The notes below the pieces were generated by a model, which was not told the DNA's origin, made no database searches, and saw only the letters and a program-made list of their open reading frames with translations. From Thermoplasmata archaeon (GTDB lineage Archaea; Thermoplasmatota; Thermoplasmata; Lutacidiplasmatales; UBA184): a stretch of DNA of 34,939 nucleotides. This document shows, piece after piece, positions 1-7,365 of the stretch. The position numbers were made by a program, and so were the translations under genes. The stretch spans positions 1 through 34,939 of the forward strand of contig JAJZYB010000019.1 of the NCBI GenBank assembly GCA_021806135.1. Direction: 5' to 3'. Every line of letters starts with the position of its first letter. Position 1 is the first letter of the stretch.

Positions 1-36
1 TATGCGAGGAAGAAGATGGAGGAGGTACGAGCATGA
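1..36 (+). pseudogene. C-terminal tail of an unknown upstream gene, possibly an IS607-type serine recombinase
   Basis: Only the last 11 codons are inside the window, reading YARKKMEEVRA and then TGA. The stop overlaps the ATG at 33 as ATGA, the translational coupling typical of tnpA-tnpB pairs in IS607 elements. The basic, helical tail fits the end of a serine recombinase, but 11 residues cannot establish a family. The assignment rests mainly on the TnpB remnant that follows. It is cut by the window edge, so whether the rest is intact is unknown. Confidence 0.3.
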
Positions 37-417
37 GCGGAGCGAACACGACGAACGAGCGTCTCCCTCCCCACACCCCTCCCACCCTCCTTACCCTAGG
101 TGTGCAGTTTGAGGGGGTACACGTCAGCGTGGGCGTACCGCGATTGGTTGAACCGGATAGAATGGGCCTGCGAAGCGAACCGTGTTCGCTTCGAGCGTGT
201 GCCTCCGGCCTACACCAGTCAACGGTGCCACGCATGCGGCCATACCGAGAGGGGGAACCGGAAAGGGGAGGTATTCTGTTGTCGGGCGTGTGGTCACACC
301 GACAACGCGGACGTCAATGCCGCAAAGAACCTCCTGGTACGGTTCTGGGGCCAAGAGCCCCACCCCACCCGAGCCTACGGTCCGGGTTTCCAAGGAGGAG
401 GTCATGAAACGCTATGA
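33..417 (+). pseudogene. tnpB: Internally deleted TnpB remnant
   Basis: The C-terminal part, in the frame of 100-417, is clearly TnpB: an SAWAYRDWLNRIEW helix, then PPAYTSQRC, a four-Cys zinc ribbon (CHAC and CRAC pairs) and NADVNAAKNLL with the last RuvC acidic residue. RuvC I, RuvC II and the whole N-terminal domain are absent. An ATG at 33 follows a GGAGGT and overlaps the previous stop, so 33 to about 105 probably encodes the original TnpB N-terminus (MSGANTTNERL...) in another frame. An internal deletion of roughly 250-300 codons with a frame change would join the two pieces. No nuclease activity is expected. The C-terminal identity is sure; the N-terminal assignment is inference. Confidence 0.75.
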
Positions 418-647
418 CTTCCGAACGGTTGGCTTCCCCGTAACTCGCCTGAGGTGGGGCAGCGCGTCGGCTCTGCGTCCCGGCTCCGTACCAGGTCGCC
501 CGGGCACCGGGCCACCGCTACGGGGTCCCCCCCGCGGTTGAAACGACCGGGTGCGTTCCGCGGTCCGCGCCCGGCGGCGTTTCCTGGCCCGGAACGTTGA
601 TAAGGCGGTGTCCTCCTGAACATTGTGCCGTTCCTGGCAGCGATTTC
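418..647. other. Intergenic region after the TnpB remnant
   Basis: About 230 bases with no convincing gene. The first part presumably holds the right end of the decayed insertion element, but I cannot see a clear terminal repeat. There are several short GC-rich inverted repeats, for example CCACCGC near 510 against GCGGTTG near 535, which are expected by chance at this composition. A weak TATA-like stretch (GTTGATAAG, about 596-604) lies 45-50 bases before the ATPase start at 648. Confidence 0.4.
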
Positions 648-2144
648 ATGAGCGCAGCCATCAGCCTACCGCCCGAGTTGGTCCAGTTTCTCAACCTGCG
701 CCAGCCCCGGTCCCTGCTCATCCGCGGACCCCCGGGCACCGGAAAGACCACCCTGGCCCTCTCGCTCCTCGAAGCCTTCCCCGGCCGACGCATCTACGCG
801 AGCTTCCGCACCTCCGACGTCGAACTGCACGACCAGTTCGCATGGCTGGGAGGACCGGGGAATGGGTCCATCGAGGTCATCGACGCATCGTCATCGGTGG
901 GAGGGGTCGCCAAGGCGGCACGCGCCATCGAAAGGGTGCCCGCGATCGTCTCCAACGGCCCGGATGAGAGGCTGACCCGGGCCCTCTGGCTTCCCGAACC
1001 CCTCCTGGAGGCCTGGAGCCGGACCGACCCCGACCACCCCTCCCTCATCGTGATCGATTCCTGGGATGCGCTGGTCGAGGGATATCTCGCTCGGAGCTCT
1101 CCCCTCGTCACCCAGCCTCCCGACCGCTCCGAGATCGAACGCTTCGCGCTATCCGAGCTCGCCCAGGGGAACGCCACGCTGGTCTTCGTGGTCGAACGGG
1201 AGCATCCCACCCAGCTCGATTACCTCGTGAACGGCGTGCTGGACCTCCATGTCGACCGGTTCGACGACCGGCTCGAGCGATGGGTCTACCTGCTGAAGCT
1301 ACGCGGGACCCGGATCCTGAGCTATGGCTACCCTTACACCCTCGAGGGCTCCCGTTTCACCTGCATCACCCCCATGCCGGGAGGCTTCCGGGCCCGGCTC
1401 CATGCCCCCGAGCCGGATCCGGCCCCCAGCCCGGGCTCGCTCTGGCCGGGGTCGACGGATTTCTGCGACTTCTTCGGCCGCCTTCCGCTCAACCGGGTGA
1501 TGCTGTTCGAGACCGATCCCAACGTCCCCCAGGAAGCCGTCCGGCTCCTGTTCTTCCCCCTCCTCGCCCAGGTGCTCCATCTGGGAGGGAGGATCTTCCA
1601 TGTCCTTCCGCCCGGCCTTCCCCCGGAGGAGGTCTGGGAGTGTTACCGGCCGTACCTCTCGGAGGAGGCCTTCCTTCGGCAGGTCCGTTTCCAGACCCCG
1701 ACCCCGCCCCGTACGGGTTCCGCCCTTCTCGATCGGGTCATCTTCCCCCCCCTCTCCCCTCCCGAGTTTCCGAACAGTCCCCACAACCCCAAGGCCCGTC
1801 AGTTCATTCGCGAGGGAGGACGGGAAGGGGCTCCGAGCTTCATGGTGGTCTGGACCGCGGGCCTCAAGGTCGGCGGAGGCGACGATCCGTCCCCCCCGTA
1901 CCTCCCGGCGGCGCTTCCGGGCATCTCCGCGGCCTACATGGGGAGCGCGCCCCTGGTGCAGCTGTACGTCGGGGAACACGGGGACCCGTACATGGAGAGC
2001 CTGCGACCCATGGCCGCCCTCAGGATACGCGTGCGGGCCCGGAGGGGACGCGTCTTCCTGTACGGAGAGAACCCCACGACCCCGCTGCTGGTCCTGGTCG
2101 AGAACGGGAGCGATGGCTCCTTCCATCTGCTTCCCATGGTCTGA
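648..2144 (+). CDS. RecA/KaiC-superfamily ATPase (GvpD/RAD55-like)
   Basis: 498 residues from the ATG at 648. A TTG 51 bases upstream is in frame but adds a sequence with no domain character. Residues 27-35 form a Walker A loop (GPPGTGKTT) directly after a beta strand. Residues 132-140 (SLIVIDSWD) form a Walker B strand, the arrangement of KaiC, RAD55 and haloarchaeal GvpD ATPases. The C-terminal 270 residues have no domain I recognise. Such proteins act as ATP-driven signalling or regulatory switches in archaea, usually without a known partner. It stands alone, convergent with the kinase gene at 2226. ATP binding is well supported; the biological role is unknown. Confidence 0.75.
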   Translation: MSAAISLPPELVQFLNLRQPRSLLIRGPPGTGKTTLALSLLEAFPGRRIYASFRTSDVELHDQFAWLGGPGNGSIEVIDASSSVGGVAKAARAIERVPAIVSNGPDERLTRALWLPEPLLEAWSRTDPDHPSLIVIDSWDALVEGYLARSSPLVTQPPDRSEIERFALSELAQGNATLVFVVEREHPTQLDYLVNGVLDLHVDRFDDRLERWVYLLKLRGTRILSYGYPYTLEGSRFTCITPMPGGFRARLHAPEPDPAPSPGSLWPGSTDFCDFFGRLPLNRVMLFETDPNVPQEAVRLLFFPLLAQVLHLGGRIFHVLPPGLPPEEVWECYRPYLSEEAFLRQVRFQTPTPPRTGSALLDRVIFPPLSPPEFPNSPHNPKARQFIREGGREGAPSFMVVWTAGLKVGGGDDPSPPYLPAALPGISAAYMGSAPLVQLYVGEHGDPYMESLRPMAALRIRVRARRGRVFLYGENPTTPLLVLVENGSDGSFHLLPMV

Positions 2145-2225
2145 CGGCGGGTCGCATCGGCGGACGGACCCCCAGAGCGGTCGGTTTTCCCCCGGGACGC
2201 GGTGGACGCCTGGTCCCCGGTCCCG

Positions 2226-3266
2226 TCAGGCGAACCGGACCGGCCAGGTCTGGACCCCTTCGAGCTCGAACCGGAAGTCCGCCACCCGCCCGCCGGAGTC
2301 CGTCACCGCTTTGGCCACCTCGGCCCGACGGGCAAAGTCACAGAAGAGCAGCAGATATCCCCCACCCCCCGCGCCGGTGAGCTTCCCGCCCAGCGCCCCG
2401 GCCCGCCGGGCCCGTTCGTAGAGCGAATCGATCTGCGGCGTGCTGATCCCCTCGGTGAACCGCTTCTTCAGCTCCCAACCCTCGTTCAGGAGCTTCCCCA
2501 TCCCGTCGATGTTGCCCCGCAGAAGCTCGTTCTTCATCTCCACGGCCAGCCGGCGAGTCTCGTCCAGGGAGCGGACCGTGTCCCCCCTCCCCTGCCGGTA
2601 ATCCTGCTGCTGCTTCGCGATGATGTCCCCGGAATAATGGGTGGTCCCCGTGTAGCAGAGGAGGAGCCGGTAGGAGAGCTCGTTCAACGTGTCCCGCGGG
2701 ATCTTCAGCGGGTTCACGATGGCCCCGGCCCGGGTGAACTCCATGAAGTTGAACCCGCCGAAGGCCGCCGCATACTGGTCCTGCCGCCCCCCCTTGATCC
2801 CCAACTCCTCCCGTTCCACCCGGTACGCCAGCTCGGCCACCTCGTACGGCGTCCAGGGTTGGTGATACAGACGTTGGAAGGCCCCCACCAGCGCCACCAC
2901 CAGCGCCGAGGACCCTCCCAACCCCGTCCTGGGGGGAGCATCGGTGTGCAGGAAGAGCTCCAACGCCTCCCCGTCCGCCCCGTTCCCCACCGGCCGCAGG
3001 AGCTTGATGGCGGCCTTCACCAGGTCCAGTTCCCCGTTGTAGGTGAGGTCCGCCGGGGTCTGGTAGTTCGCCATCACATCGTAGTCCAGGGAGTGCACCC
3101 GGAGCCCCCCCGAGCCCCCGGGGATCCGGGAGAGCGTGGCGTAGGCATACCGGTCGATGGTGCAGTTGAGCACCGCGCCCCCCTTCTCCTCCGGGTAGGG
3201 CGAAACATCCGTCCCGCCGCCGGCAAAACTCAAGCGCAGCGGAGCCCGGCTGCGGACCACATCCAT
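2226..3266 (-). CDS. GHMP-family sugar kinase, heptose-7-phosphate kinase (HddA)-like
   Basis: 346 residues. The N-terminus RAPLRLSFAGGGTD with EEKGGAVLN is the signature of the D-glycero-D-manno-heptose 7-phosphate kinase/fucokinase branch of GHMP kinases. Motif 2 is PPRTGLGGSSAL (about 111-121), the phosphate loop. Motif 3 is KLTGAGGGG (295-303). Length is normal for the family. In bacteria these enzymes phosphorylate a sugar at C1 before nucleotide activation for surface glycans. In an archaeon the substrate is unknown, and no other nucleotide-sugar genes lie beside it. I chose the ATG at 3266 over 3281 because it lies 36 bases from the TATA element at 3300-3305, whereas 3281 would lie at or upstream of the expected transcript start. 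Confidence 0.85.
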   Translation of the reverse strand: MDVVRSRAPLRLSFAGGGTDVSPYPEEKGGAVLNCTIDRYAYATLSRIPGGSGGLRVHSLDYDVMANYQTPADLTYNGELDLVKAAIKLLRPVGNGADGEALELFLHTDAPPRTGLGGSSALVVALVGAFQRLYHQPWTPYEVAELAYRVEREELGIKGGRQDQYAAAFGGFNFMEFTRAGAIVNPLKIPRDTLNELSYRLLLCYTGTTHYSGDIIAKQQQDYRQGRGDTVRSLDETRRLAVEMKNELLRGNIDGMGKLLNEGWELKKRFTEGISTPQIDSLYERARRAGALGGKLTGAGGGGYLLLFCDFARRAEVAKAVTDSGGRVADFRFELEGVQTWPVRFA

Positions 3267-3298
3267 GCGAACGCCGCCCATCCCAGCCGGCCGAACAC

Positions 3299-3307
3299 CA
3301 TAAATCC
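3299..3307. promoter_or_regulatory. Shared divergent TATA element
   Basis: The sequence CATAAATCC stands out in GC-rich surroundings. It is centred near 3302, exactly 36 bases from the ATG of the leftward kinase (3266) and of the rightward membrane gene (3338). With an archaeal transcript start about 26 bases from the TATA centre, both genes would have leaders of around nine bases. One element read in both directions is the simplest explanation, though two overlapping promoters are possible. Confidence 0.5.
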
Positions 3308-3337
3308 TTTCTTCGGGAGGACCCTCCGAGGTCCCCC

Positions 3338-3850
3338 ATGAGGCAGAACCCCCGCGCCGCTCCAGAGACCCCCGGGGAGGGGGCGGCCGATACCGGCACC
3401 TCTCCACGGACCGAGAGCCCGCCGCGGTTGAACCTCTACTCCCGGATCCGCTACTGGTCACTCACCAACCGCTTTGCCCTCTCCCTCCTGGTGCTGGTCG
3501 TCGGGGGGATCCTCACCGCCATCGCCATCGCCGCCTGGACCCCGCTGATCTCCTCTCCCTTGTTCAGTGGCTTCGTCCCGGGACTGAAGGGGACCGATGG
3601 CCCCAGCGGCTCCGGCCCGGACTGGACCCTCGCCATGGCCATCGTCGGACCGATCCTGGTCATCGTGGGAGGGTACCTCGCCGGCAGCTACATCATCGCC
3701 CGGGAACGCTTCGAGCACCTGATGAAGACCCGGAGCAAGGCCGAGTTCCTCCGGAACGTCCCCGAGGTGGAGGACCTCATCTGGGACCTCACCCCCCGGG
3801 ACCACGAGCGTCTCATCCGCAAGAAGCAGGAGTTCAAGATCCGCGGGTAG
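3338..3850 (+). CDS. Two-helix membrane protein with cytoplasmic C-terminal domain
   Basis: 170 residues with no recognised enzymatic motif. A Pro/Gly/Thr-rich N-terminal tail (1-35) is followed by a hydrophobic segment at about 46-68, a Gly/Ser/Pro-rich loop, a second segment at about 97-120, and a charged tail (121-170) with AEFLRNVPEVEDLIWDLTPRD and a basic end. This layout resembles small conserved membrane proteins of Thermoplasmata of unknown function, such as the DUF3198 type, but I cannot confirm the family. The charged tail should be cytoplasmic, since both helices are followed or preceded by Arg/Lys. It is divergent from the kinase gene and shares its promoter region. Confidence 0.75.
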   Translation: MRQNPRAAPETPGEGAADTGTSPRTESPPRLNLYSRIRYWSLTNRFALSLLVLVVGGILTAIAIAAWTPLISSPLFSGFVPGLKGTDGPSGSGPDWTLAMAIVGPILVIVGGYLAGSYIIARERFEHLMKTRSKAEFLRNVPEVEDLIWDLTPRDHERLIRKKQEFKIRG

Positions 3851-3908
3851 GCAGCGCACCGGTCCGGTTCCCGGGGCTTCATGTAACCCGGGCCCCTCCG
3901 CACCCGGG

Positions 3909-4790
3909 ATGGTGGAGATCACCTTCCGTCGCCTCAAGACCCCGGAGGAGCTTCGCCAGGCCGAGGAGGTCCAGCAGGCTGCCTGGGGGATGCGCACCGA
4001 GCACCCGGTGCCGGTCTCCATCCTCCGGGCCATCCAGGACAACGGAGGGTTCGCCCTCGGGGCCTTCGTGGACTTCCATCTGGTGGGGTTCACCCTCGCC
4101 TTCCTCGCCTGGGACGGACAGGAGCTCTACCAGTGGTCCCACATGAACGCCGTCCTGCCCGAGTTCCGGAACCACCGGGTCGGGTTCCGGCTCAAGATCG
4201 CCCAGCGCGAGGAGGTGCTCCGCCAGGGGCTCGCCAAGATCCGGTGGACCTTCGATCCCCTGGTGAGCCGGAACGCCCACCTGAACGTCCACCGCCTGGG
4301 CGCCCTCCCCGACCAGTACCTCCCCCACTATTACGGCACCCTGGATTCCGACGTGAACGCCGGGCTTGCCACCGACCGGGTCCGGGTCACCTGGAACCTG
4401 AACGACCCCGAGGTGGTCCGACGGCTCCAGGACCCGGGCCCCCTTGGCCCCGAGACCGTCGCCCGGGTGGAGGCGAGCCAGGTGCTCCTCAAGACCGAAC
4501 CGGGCGAGGCCGGGCTACGGGTCCCCCAGGCCGTGGAGGAACCTGGCGCCGGGTTCCGCTCGGGGATCCTCGAGATCCCATTCGACCTCGAGGCGCTCAG
4601 GGAGCACCAGCCCGACTGCCTCCGGCCCTGGCGCCAGGCCAGCCGGGAGGCCTTCCGAGCCTGCTTCGACCTCGGCGCCCGGGTGGACGACTTCGCGGTG
4701 GTCTCCCGGGAACACGAACGCCGGGCCTACTACCTCCTCTCCCCCGGCCCAACGACCCCCCCGGTGGCCACGGATGCTCCCCCCGCGTGA
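3909..4790 (+). CDS. GNAT-superfamily acyltransferase, COG3375-like
   Basis: 293 residues. The opening ITFRRLKTPEELRQAEEVQ...AW, then FALGAFVDFHLVGFTLAF, YQWSHMNAVLPEFRNHRVGFRLK and WTFDPLVSRNAHLNVHRLGA, matches the predicted GNAT family typified by COG3375. The segment around 79-92 is the acyl-CoA-binding core, with a degenerate R/Q-x-x-G/A loop. Some members are encoded beside N-acylamino-acid racemases, and in Geobacillus such a protein was shown to succinylate D-amino acids from succinyl-CoA. The next gene overlaps by 17 bases and encodes that partner. Substrate and acyl group here are inferred from context. A TATA-like CATGTAAC lies about 30 bases before the ATG, suggesting a leaderless start. 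Confidence 0.8.
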   Translation: MVEITFRRLKTPEELRQAEEVQQAAWGMRTEHPVPVSILRAIQDNGGFALGAFVDFHLVGFTLAFLAWDGQELYQWSHMNAVLPEFRNHRVGFRLKIAQREEVLRQGLAKIRWTFDPLVSRNAHLNVHRLGALPDQYLPHYYGTLDSDVNAGLATDRVRVTWNLNDPEVVRRLQDPGPLGPETVARVEASQVLLKTEPGEAGLRVPQAVEEPGAGFRSGILEIPFDLEALREHQPDCLRPWRQASREAFRACFDLGARVDDFAVVSREHERRAYYLLSPGPTTPPVATDAPPA

Positions 4791-5940
4791 GCTCCCCCCG
4801 CTCCGGCTCCGGCGAGCCACCCTGAGGGAGCTGGAGCTTCCCCTGGTCCACCCCTTTGCCACCAGTTTCGGCGTGGAACGCCGCCGTCGCCTGCTCCTTC
4901 TCGCGCTGGAGGAGGTGGGCGGGAAGGTCGGGTGGGCGGAGTGCGTCGCCGGCCGAGACCCCCTATACTCCAGTGAGTCCGTCTCCACCGCCCGTGAGAT
5001 GCTGCGCCGCTACCTTCTACCCCTGCTCGGGACGGTGCCGGAGACCACCCCAGAACGCTTCCTCACGGCGGCCGGCGCCTATCGGGGACACCCCATGGCC
5101 AAGGCGACGGTGGAGATGGCCCTCTGGGACCTCTCCGCCCGGGTCCTCCGGACCCCCCTCTGCCGCCTCCTCGGAGGCCGGGACCGCCCGATCCCGGTCG
5201 GAGTGTCCGTGGGGCTGGAGGCCTCCCCCCAGGCCCTCGTCGACCAGGTGGCAGCGTACCGCACCGCCGGTTACGGCCGCATCAAGCTCAAGGTGACCCC
5301 CCGGAAGGACGAGGCCTACGTGGCCCAGGTCCGTCGCACCTTCCCGGACATCCCCCTGTGGATCGACGCCAACCAGGCCTACGCCCTGGAGGATCTCTCC
5401 CGCCTGGCCCGGTGGGCTGCTCGCTACCGGGTCCAACTCATCGAGCAGCCCTTCCCCGAGGATCGGCTGGTCTGGCATGCGCGGCTCGCCCGGCGCCTCC
5501 GCCCACCGACCCGACTTTGCCTCGACGAGTCCGTCACCGGTCCGGGAAGGCTGGAAGAGGCCCTGGCCCTCAGGGCCATCGGTGTCCTCAACCTCAAGCC
5601 CGGGAGGGTCGGAGGACTCGGCCCCTCCCTCGAGCTCCACGCCCGGGCAGCCCGGGCCGGGATCCCCGTATGGTGCGGGGGGATGCTGGAGACGGGTGTC
5701 GGGCGGTCCCACAACCTCTCCCTCGCCACGCTGGACGGTTTCATCCTTCCCTCCGACCTTTCCGCCTCGGACCGGTATTACCGGGAGGACCTGGTGGAGC
5801 CTCCCTTCGCCCTGGGGCCGGGAAGCACCCTGCGGCCGCGCCCCGGCCCGGGGATCGGCGTGGACCCTGTGGAAGCCCGGGTGGCACGGTGGACCCGACG
5901 GCAGTGGGAGCTCCCGTTTCCCTCCGCCGCCCGGAATTAA
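4774..5940 (+). CDS. N-acylamino-acid racemase / o-succinylbenzoate synthase, enolase superfamily
   Basis: 388 residues from the ATG at 4774, overlapping the acyltransferase gene by 17 bases. All catalytic residues of the MenC/NSAR branch are visible: the KxK pair at 171 and 173 (IKLKV), metal ligands D198 (WIDANQ), E224 (LIEQPF) and D251 (CLDES), and the second base K275 (NLKPGRVGG). The N-terminal capping domain (about 15-130) and TIM barrel are complete. MenC-type enzymes either dehydrate SHCHC in menaquinone synthesis or racemise N-succinyl amino acids, and many do both. No other menaquinone gene is nearby while a GNAT partner is coupled, so I favour N-acylamino-acid racemase. A separate N-succinyl-amino-acid hydrolase is not in the window. 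Confidence 0.88.
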   Translation: MLPPRELPPLRLRRATLRELELPLVHPFATSFGVERRRRLLLLALEEVGGKVGWAECVAGRDPLYSSESVSTAREMLRRYLLPLLGTVPETTPERFLTAAGAYRGHPMAKATVEMALWDLSARVLRTPLCRLLGGRDRPIPVGVSVGLEASPQALVDQVAAYRTAGYGRIKLKVTPRKDEAYVAQVRRTFPDIPLWIDANQAYALEDLSRLARWAARYRVQLIEQPFPEDRLVWHARLARRLRPPTRLCLDESVTGPGRLEEALALRAIGVLNLKPGRVGGLGPSLELHARAARAGIPVWCGGMLETGVGRSHNLSLATLDGFILPSDLSASDRYYREDLVEPPFALGPGSTLRPRPGPGIGVDPVEARVARWTRRQWELPFPSAARN

Positions 5941-5949
5941 ATCTATATG
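5937..5949 (+). promoter_or_regulatory. TATA element of the DUF4129-MoxR-DUF58 operon
   Basis: TTAAATCTATATG overlaps the racemase stop codon and is the most AT-rich stretch in the neighbourhood. Its CTATATG part is centred 29 bases before the ATG at 5975, so the operon transcript would start within a few bases of the start codon and be leaderless. Confidence 0.6.
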
Positions 5950-5974
5950 AAGCGGGCTACGGCTACGGAGCCTC

Positions 5975-6982
5975 ATGGGGAAGCCCGGAGACGTCCCCTC
6001 CGGGGGGCCCCCTCCACGGTCCAGGACCTTCGGCACCGGGACACGGCTCGGCCTCGTTGTCCTCCTCCTCCTCGCCGTGGTCGTCGGGCTGACCGCCGGT
6101 TCCCTGGTCAAGGCCTCCCCTTTCCCTCCGGCGGCGGTCCACAGCGACCTCATCTCCTCGGTGGAAGGGGTGCTCGTCCTGGTGATCTTGGGCTTCGCCG
6201 GTCTCGGGGGGCTCGTGGTGCTGGCGATCATGAACCGCGGCCGGGGCATGTTCGGGGGGCAGACGGCCGCCCTCGCCATCGGCCTCGTCATCACCGCGCT
6301 CCTGGTGGTCATCATCCTCGCCATCGGAGCGCTCTTCACCCCACAGGGAACCCTCTCCACCGCCCCCGTGGGGAACGGGACCGGTCCGCCGGGCGGCGGA
6401 ACGACCCCCCCCGGCGGAGGCCCGAACGGCACCGGGAACAACACCGGCGCGAACGGCACGGCCCTGGCCCCCCCGCCGACTCCCGTCCCTCCGCTCAGCC
6501 TCCCTCTGCTGCTCGGCATGCTGGCCGCTGTCATCGCCTTGGTGCTCGTCCTGCCCACGCTCCTGAAGAAGCCCTCCTGGGGAGAGGATGCGAGCGATGC
6601 CCAGGGCCCATCCGTCAACCTGGTGAAGGGGTTGGAGGATGCCCTGGCCGCGCTCCGGACCGGCGAACCCGAGACCGCCAGAGAGGAGATCCTCCGGGCC
6701 TACGGGCTGCTCCTCCGGGAGCTCAAGGACCACCGGATGGGCCACCTCCTGTCCGCCACCCCCCGGGAGATCGAGGAACGCATGGTCACCCGCCTGTCCT
6801 TGAGCCGGGGCTCCGCCCGGGGGCTCAGGGAACTGTTTGAGGAAGCCCGCTACTCCACCCACCTCATGAGCCCGGACCAGGCCCGTTCCGCACAGAGGTG
6901 CCTGGATGGCGCCCTGTCGGAACTCGGGGCCTTGCCCGGGAAGCCCGTTCCCGCTGGCAACCCGACCGGGGTGGCGTCGTGA
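5975..6982 (+). CDS. DUF4129-domain membrane protein with sequon-rich linker
   Basis: 335 residues. Hydrophobic segments lie at about 24-43, 63-86, 98-121 and 175-196. Between the last two is a Gly/Pro/Thr/Asn linker (122-174) with four N-x-T sequons, at N134, N151, N155 and N160, consistent with an outward-facing N-glycosylated loop. The tail (about 210-315), with EEILRAYGLLLRELKDH, PREIEERM and FEEARYS, matches the DUF4129 domain normally found at the C-terminus of transglutaminase-like membrane proteins. No transglutaminase domain is present here. First gene of a five-gene operon; its stop overlaps the next start as GTGA. Probably part of a membrane complex with the MoxR ATPase and DUF58 protein; the exact function is unknown. 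Confidence 0.82.
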   Translation: MGKPGDVPSGGPPPRSRTFGTGTRLGLVVLLLLAVVVGLTAGSLVKASPFPPAAVHSDLISSVEGVLVLVILGFAGLGGLVVLAIMNRGRGMFGGQTAALAIGLVITALLVVIILAIGALFTPQGTLSTAPVGNGTGPPGGGTTPPGGGPNGTGNNTGANGTALAPPPTPVPPLSLPLLLGMLAAVIALVLVLPTLLKKPSWGEDASDAQGPSVNLVKGLEDALAALRTGEPETAREEILRAYGLLLRELKDHRMGHLLSATPREIEERMVTRLSLSRGSARGLRELFEEARYSTHLMSPDQARSAQRCLDGALSELGALPGKPVPAGNPTGVAS

Positions 6983-7365
6983 TCGCCCGCGGCGTGTTGG
7001 GATTCCTCGTCGGCGGGACGATCTTCGCCCTCTCCCTCCTTCTCGTGGGACAGGACCGGGCCCTCACGCTGATCTTCGCCGGGACCTCGACCGGGTTCTT
7101 CATCCTCGCCGGGCTCTCGTCCATGAGCCTCAGGATGCCGCCGCTTCCCGCCCTCGCCGTCAACCCTCCTCCTCCCCTGGAGGAGCGCATGCGCCTCGCC
7201 CTCGGAGGGGACACGCTGGCCCGGGTCAAGGTGCTGGAGAGCCTGGAGGCCTCGGGCACGCTTCAAACGCAACGGGCGGAGCGCGACCGGGTCCTGGAAC
7301 TCCCCCCCCGGGAGTTCGAACCCTGGCTCCGCCGAGAGATTGAACGGCTGGAGGAAGGGACGTGA
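6979..7365 (+). CDS. Small two-helix membrane protein of the MoxR operon
   Basis: 128 residues from the GTG at 6979, chosen because it overlaps the preceding stop as GTGA, as at other junctions in this operon. An earlier ATG at 6898 lies inside the previous gene and would add a sequence without membrane character. Two hydrophobic segments occupy about residues 3-23 and 28-50. The remainder is a soluble tail ending in an acidic helix (PREFEPWLRREIERLEEGT). No domain is recognised. Small membrane genes of this kind often sit between DUF4129 and MoxR genes in archaea, so a structural or adaptor role in that complex is likely, but this is inference. Confidence 0.75.
   Translation: MIARGVLGFLVGGTIFALSLLLVGQDRALTLIFAGTSTGFFILAGLSSMSLRMPPLPALAVNPPPPLEERMRLALGGDTLARVKVLESLEASGTLQTQRAERDRVLELPPREFEPWLRREIERLEEGT

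Noticed and set aside
2145-2225. GGTTTTCCCCC between convergent genes as a terminator
   Set aside because: The T run is only four bases and no stem is clear, so I do not annotate it.
6370-6470. Repetitive G/C-rich sequence inside the DUF4129 gene
   Set aside because: It is explained by the Gly/Pro/Thr/Asn-rich protein linker and keeps the reading frame, so it is not an independent repeat element.
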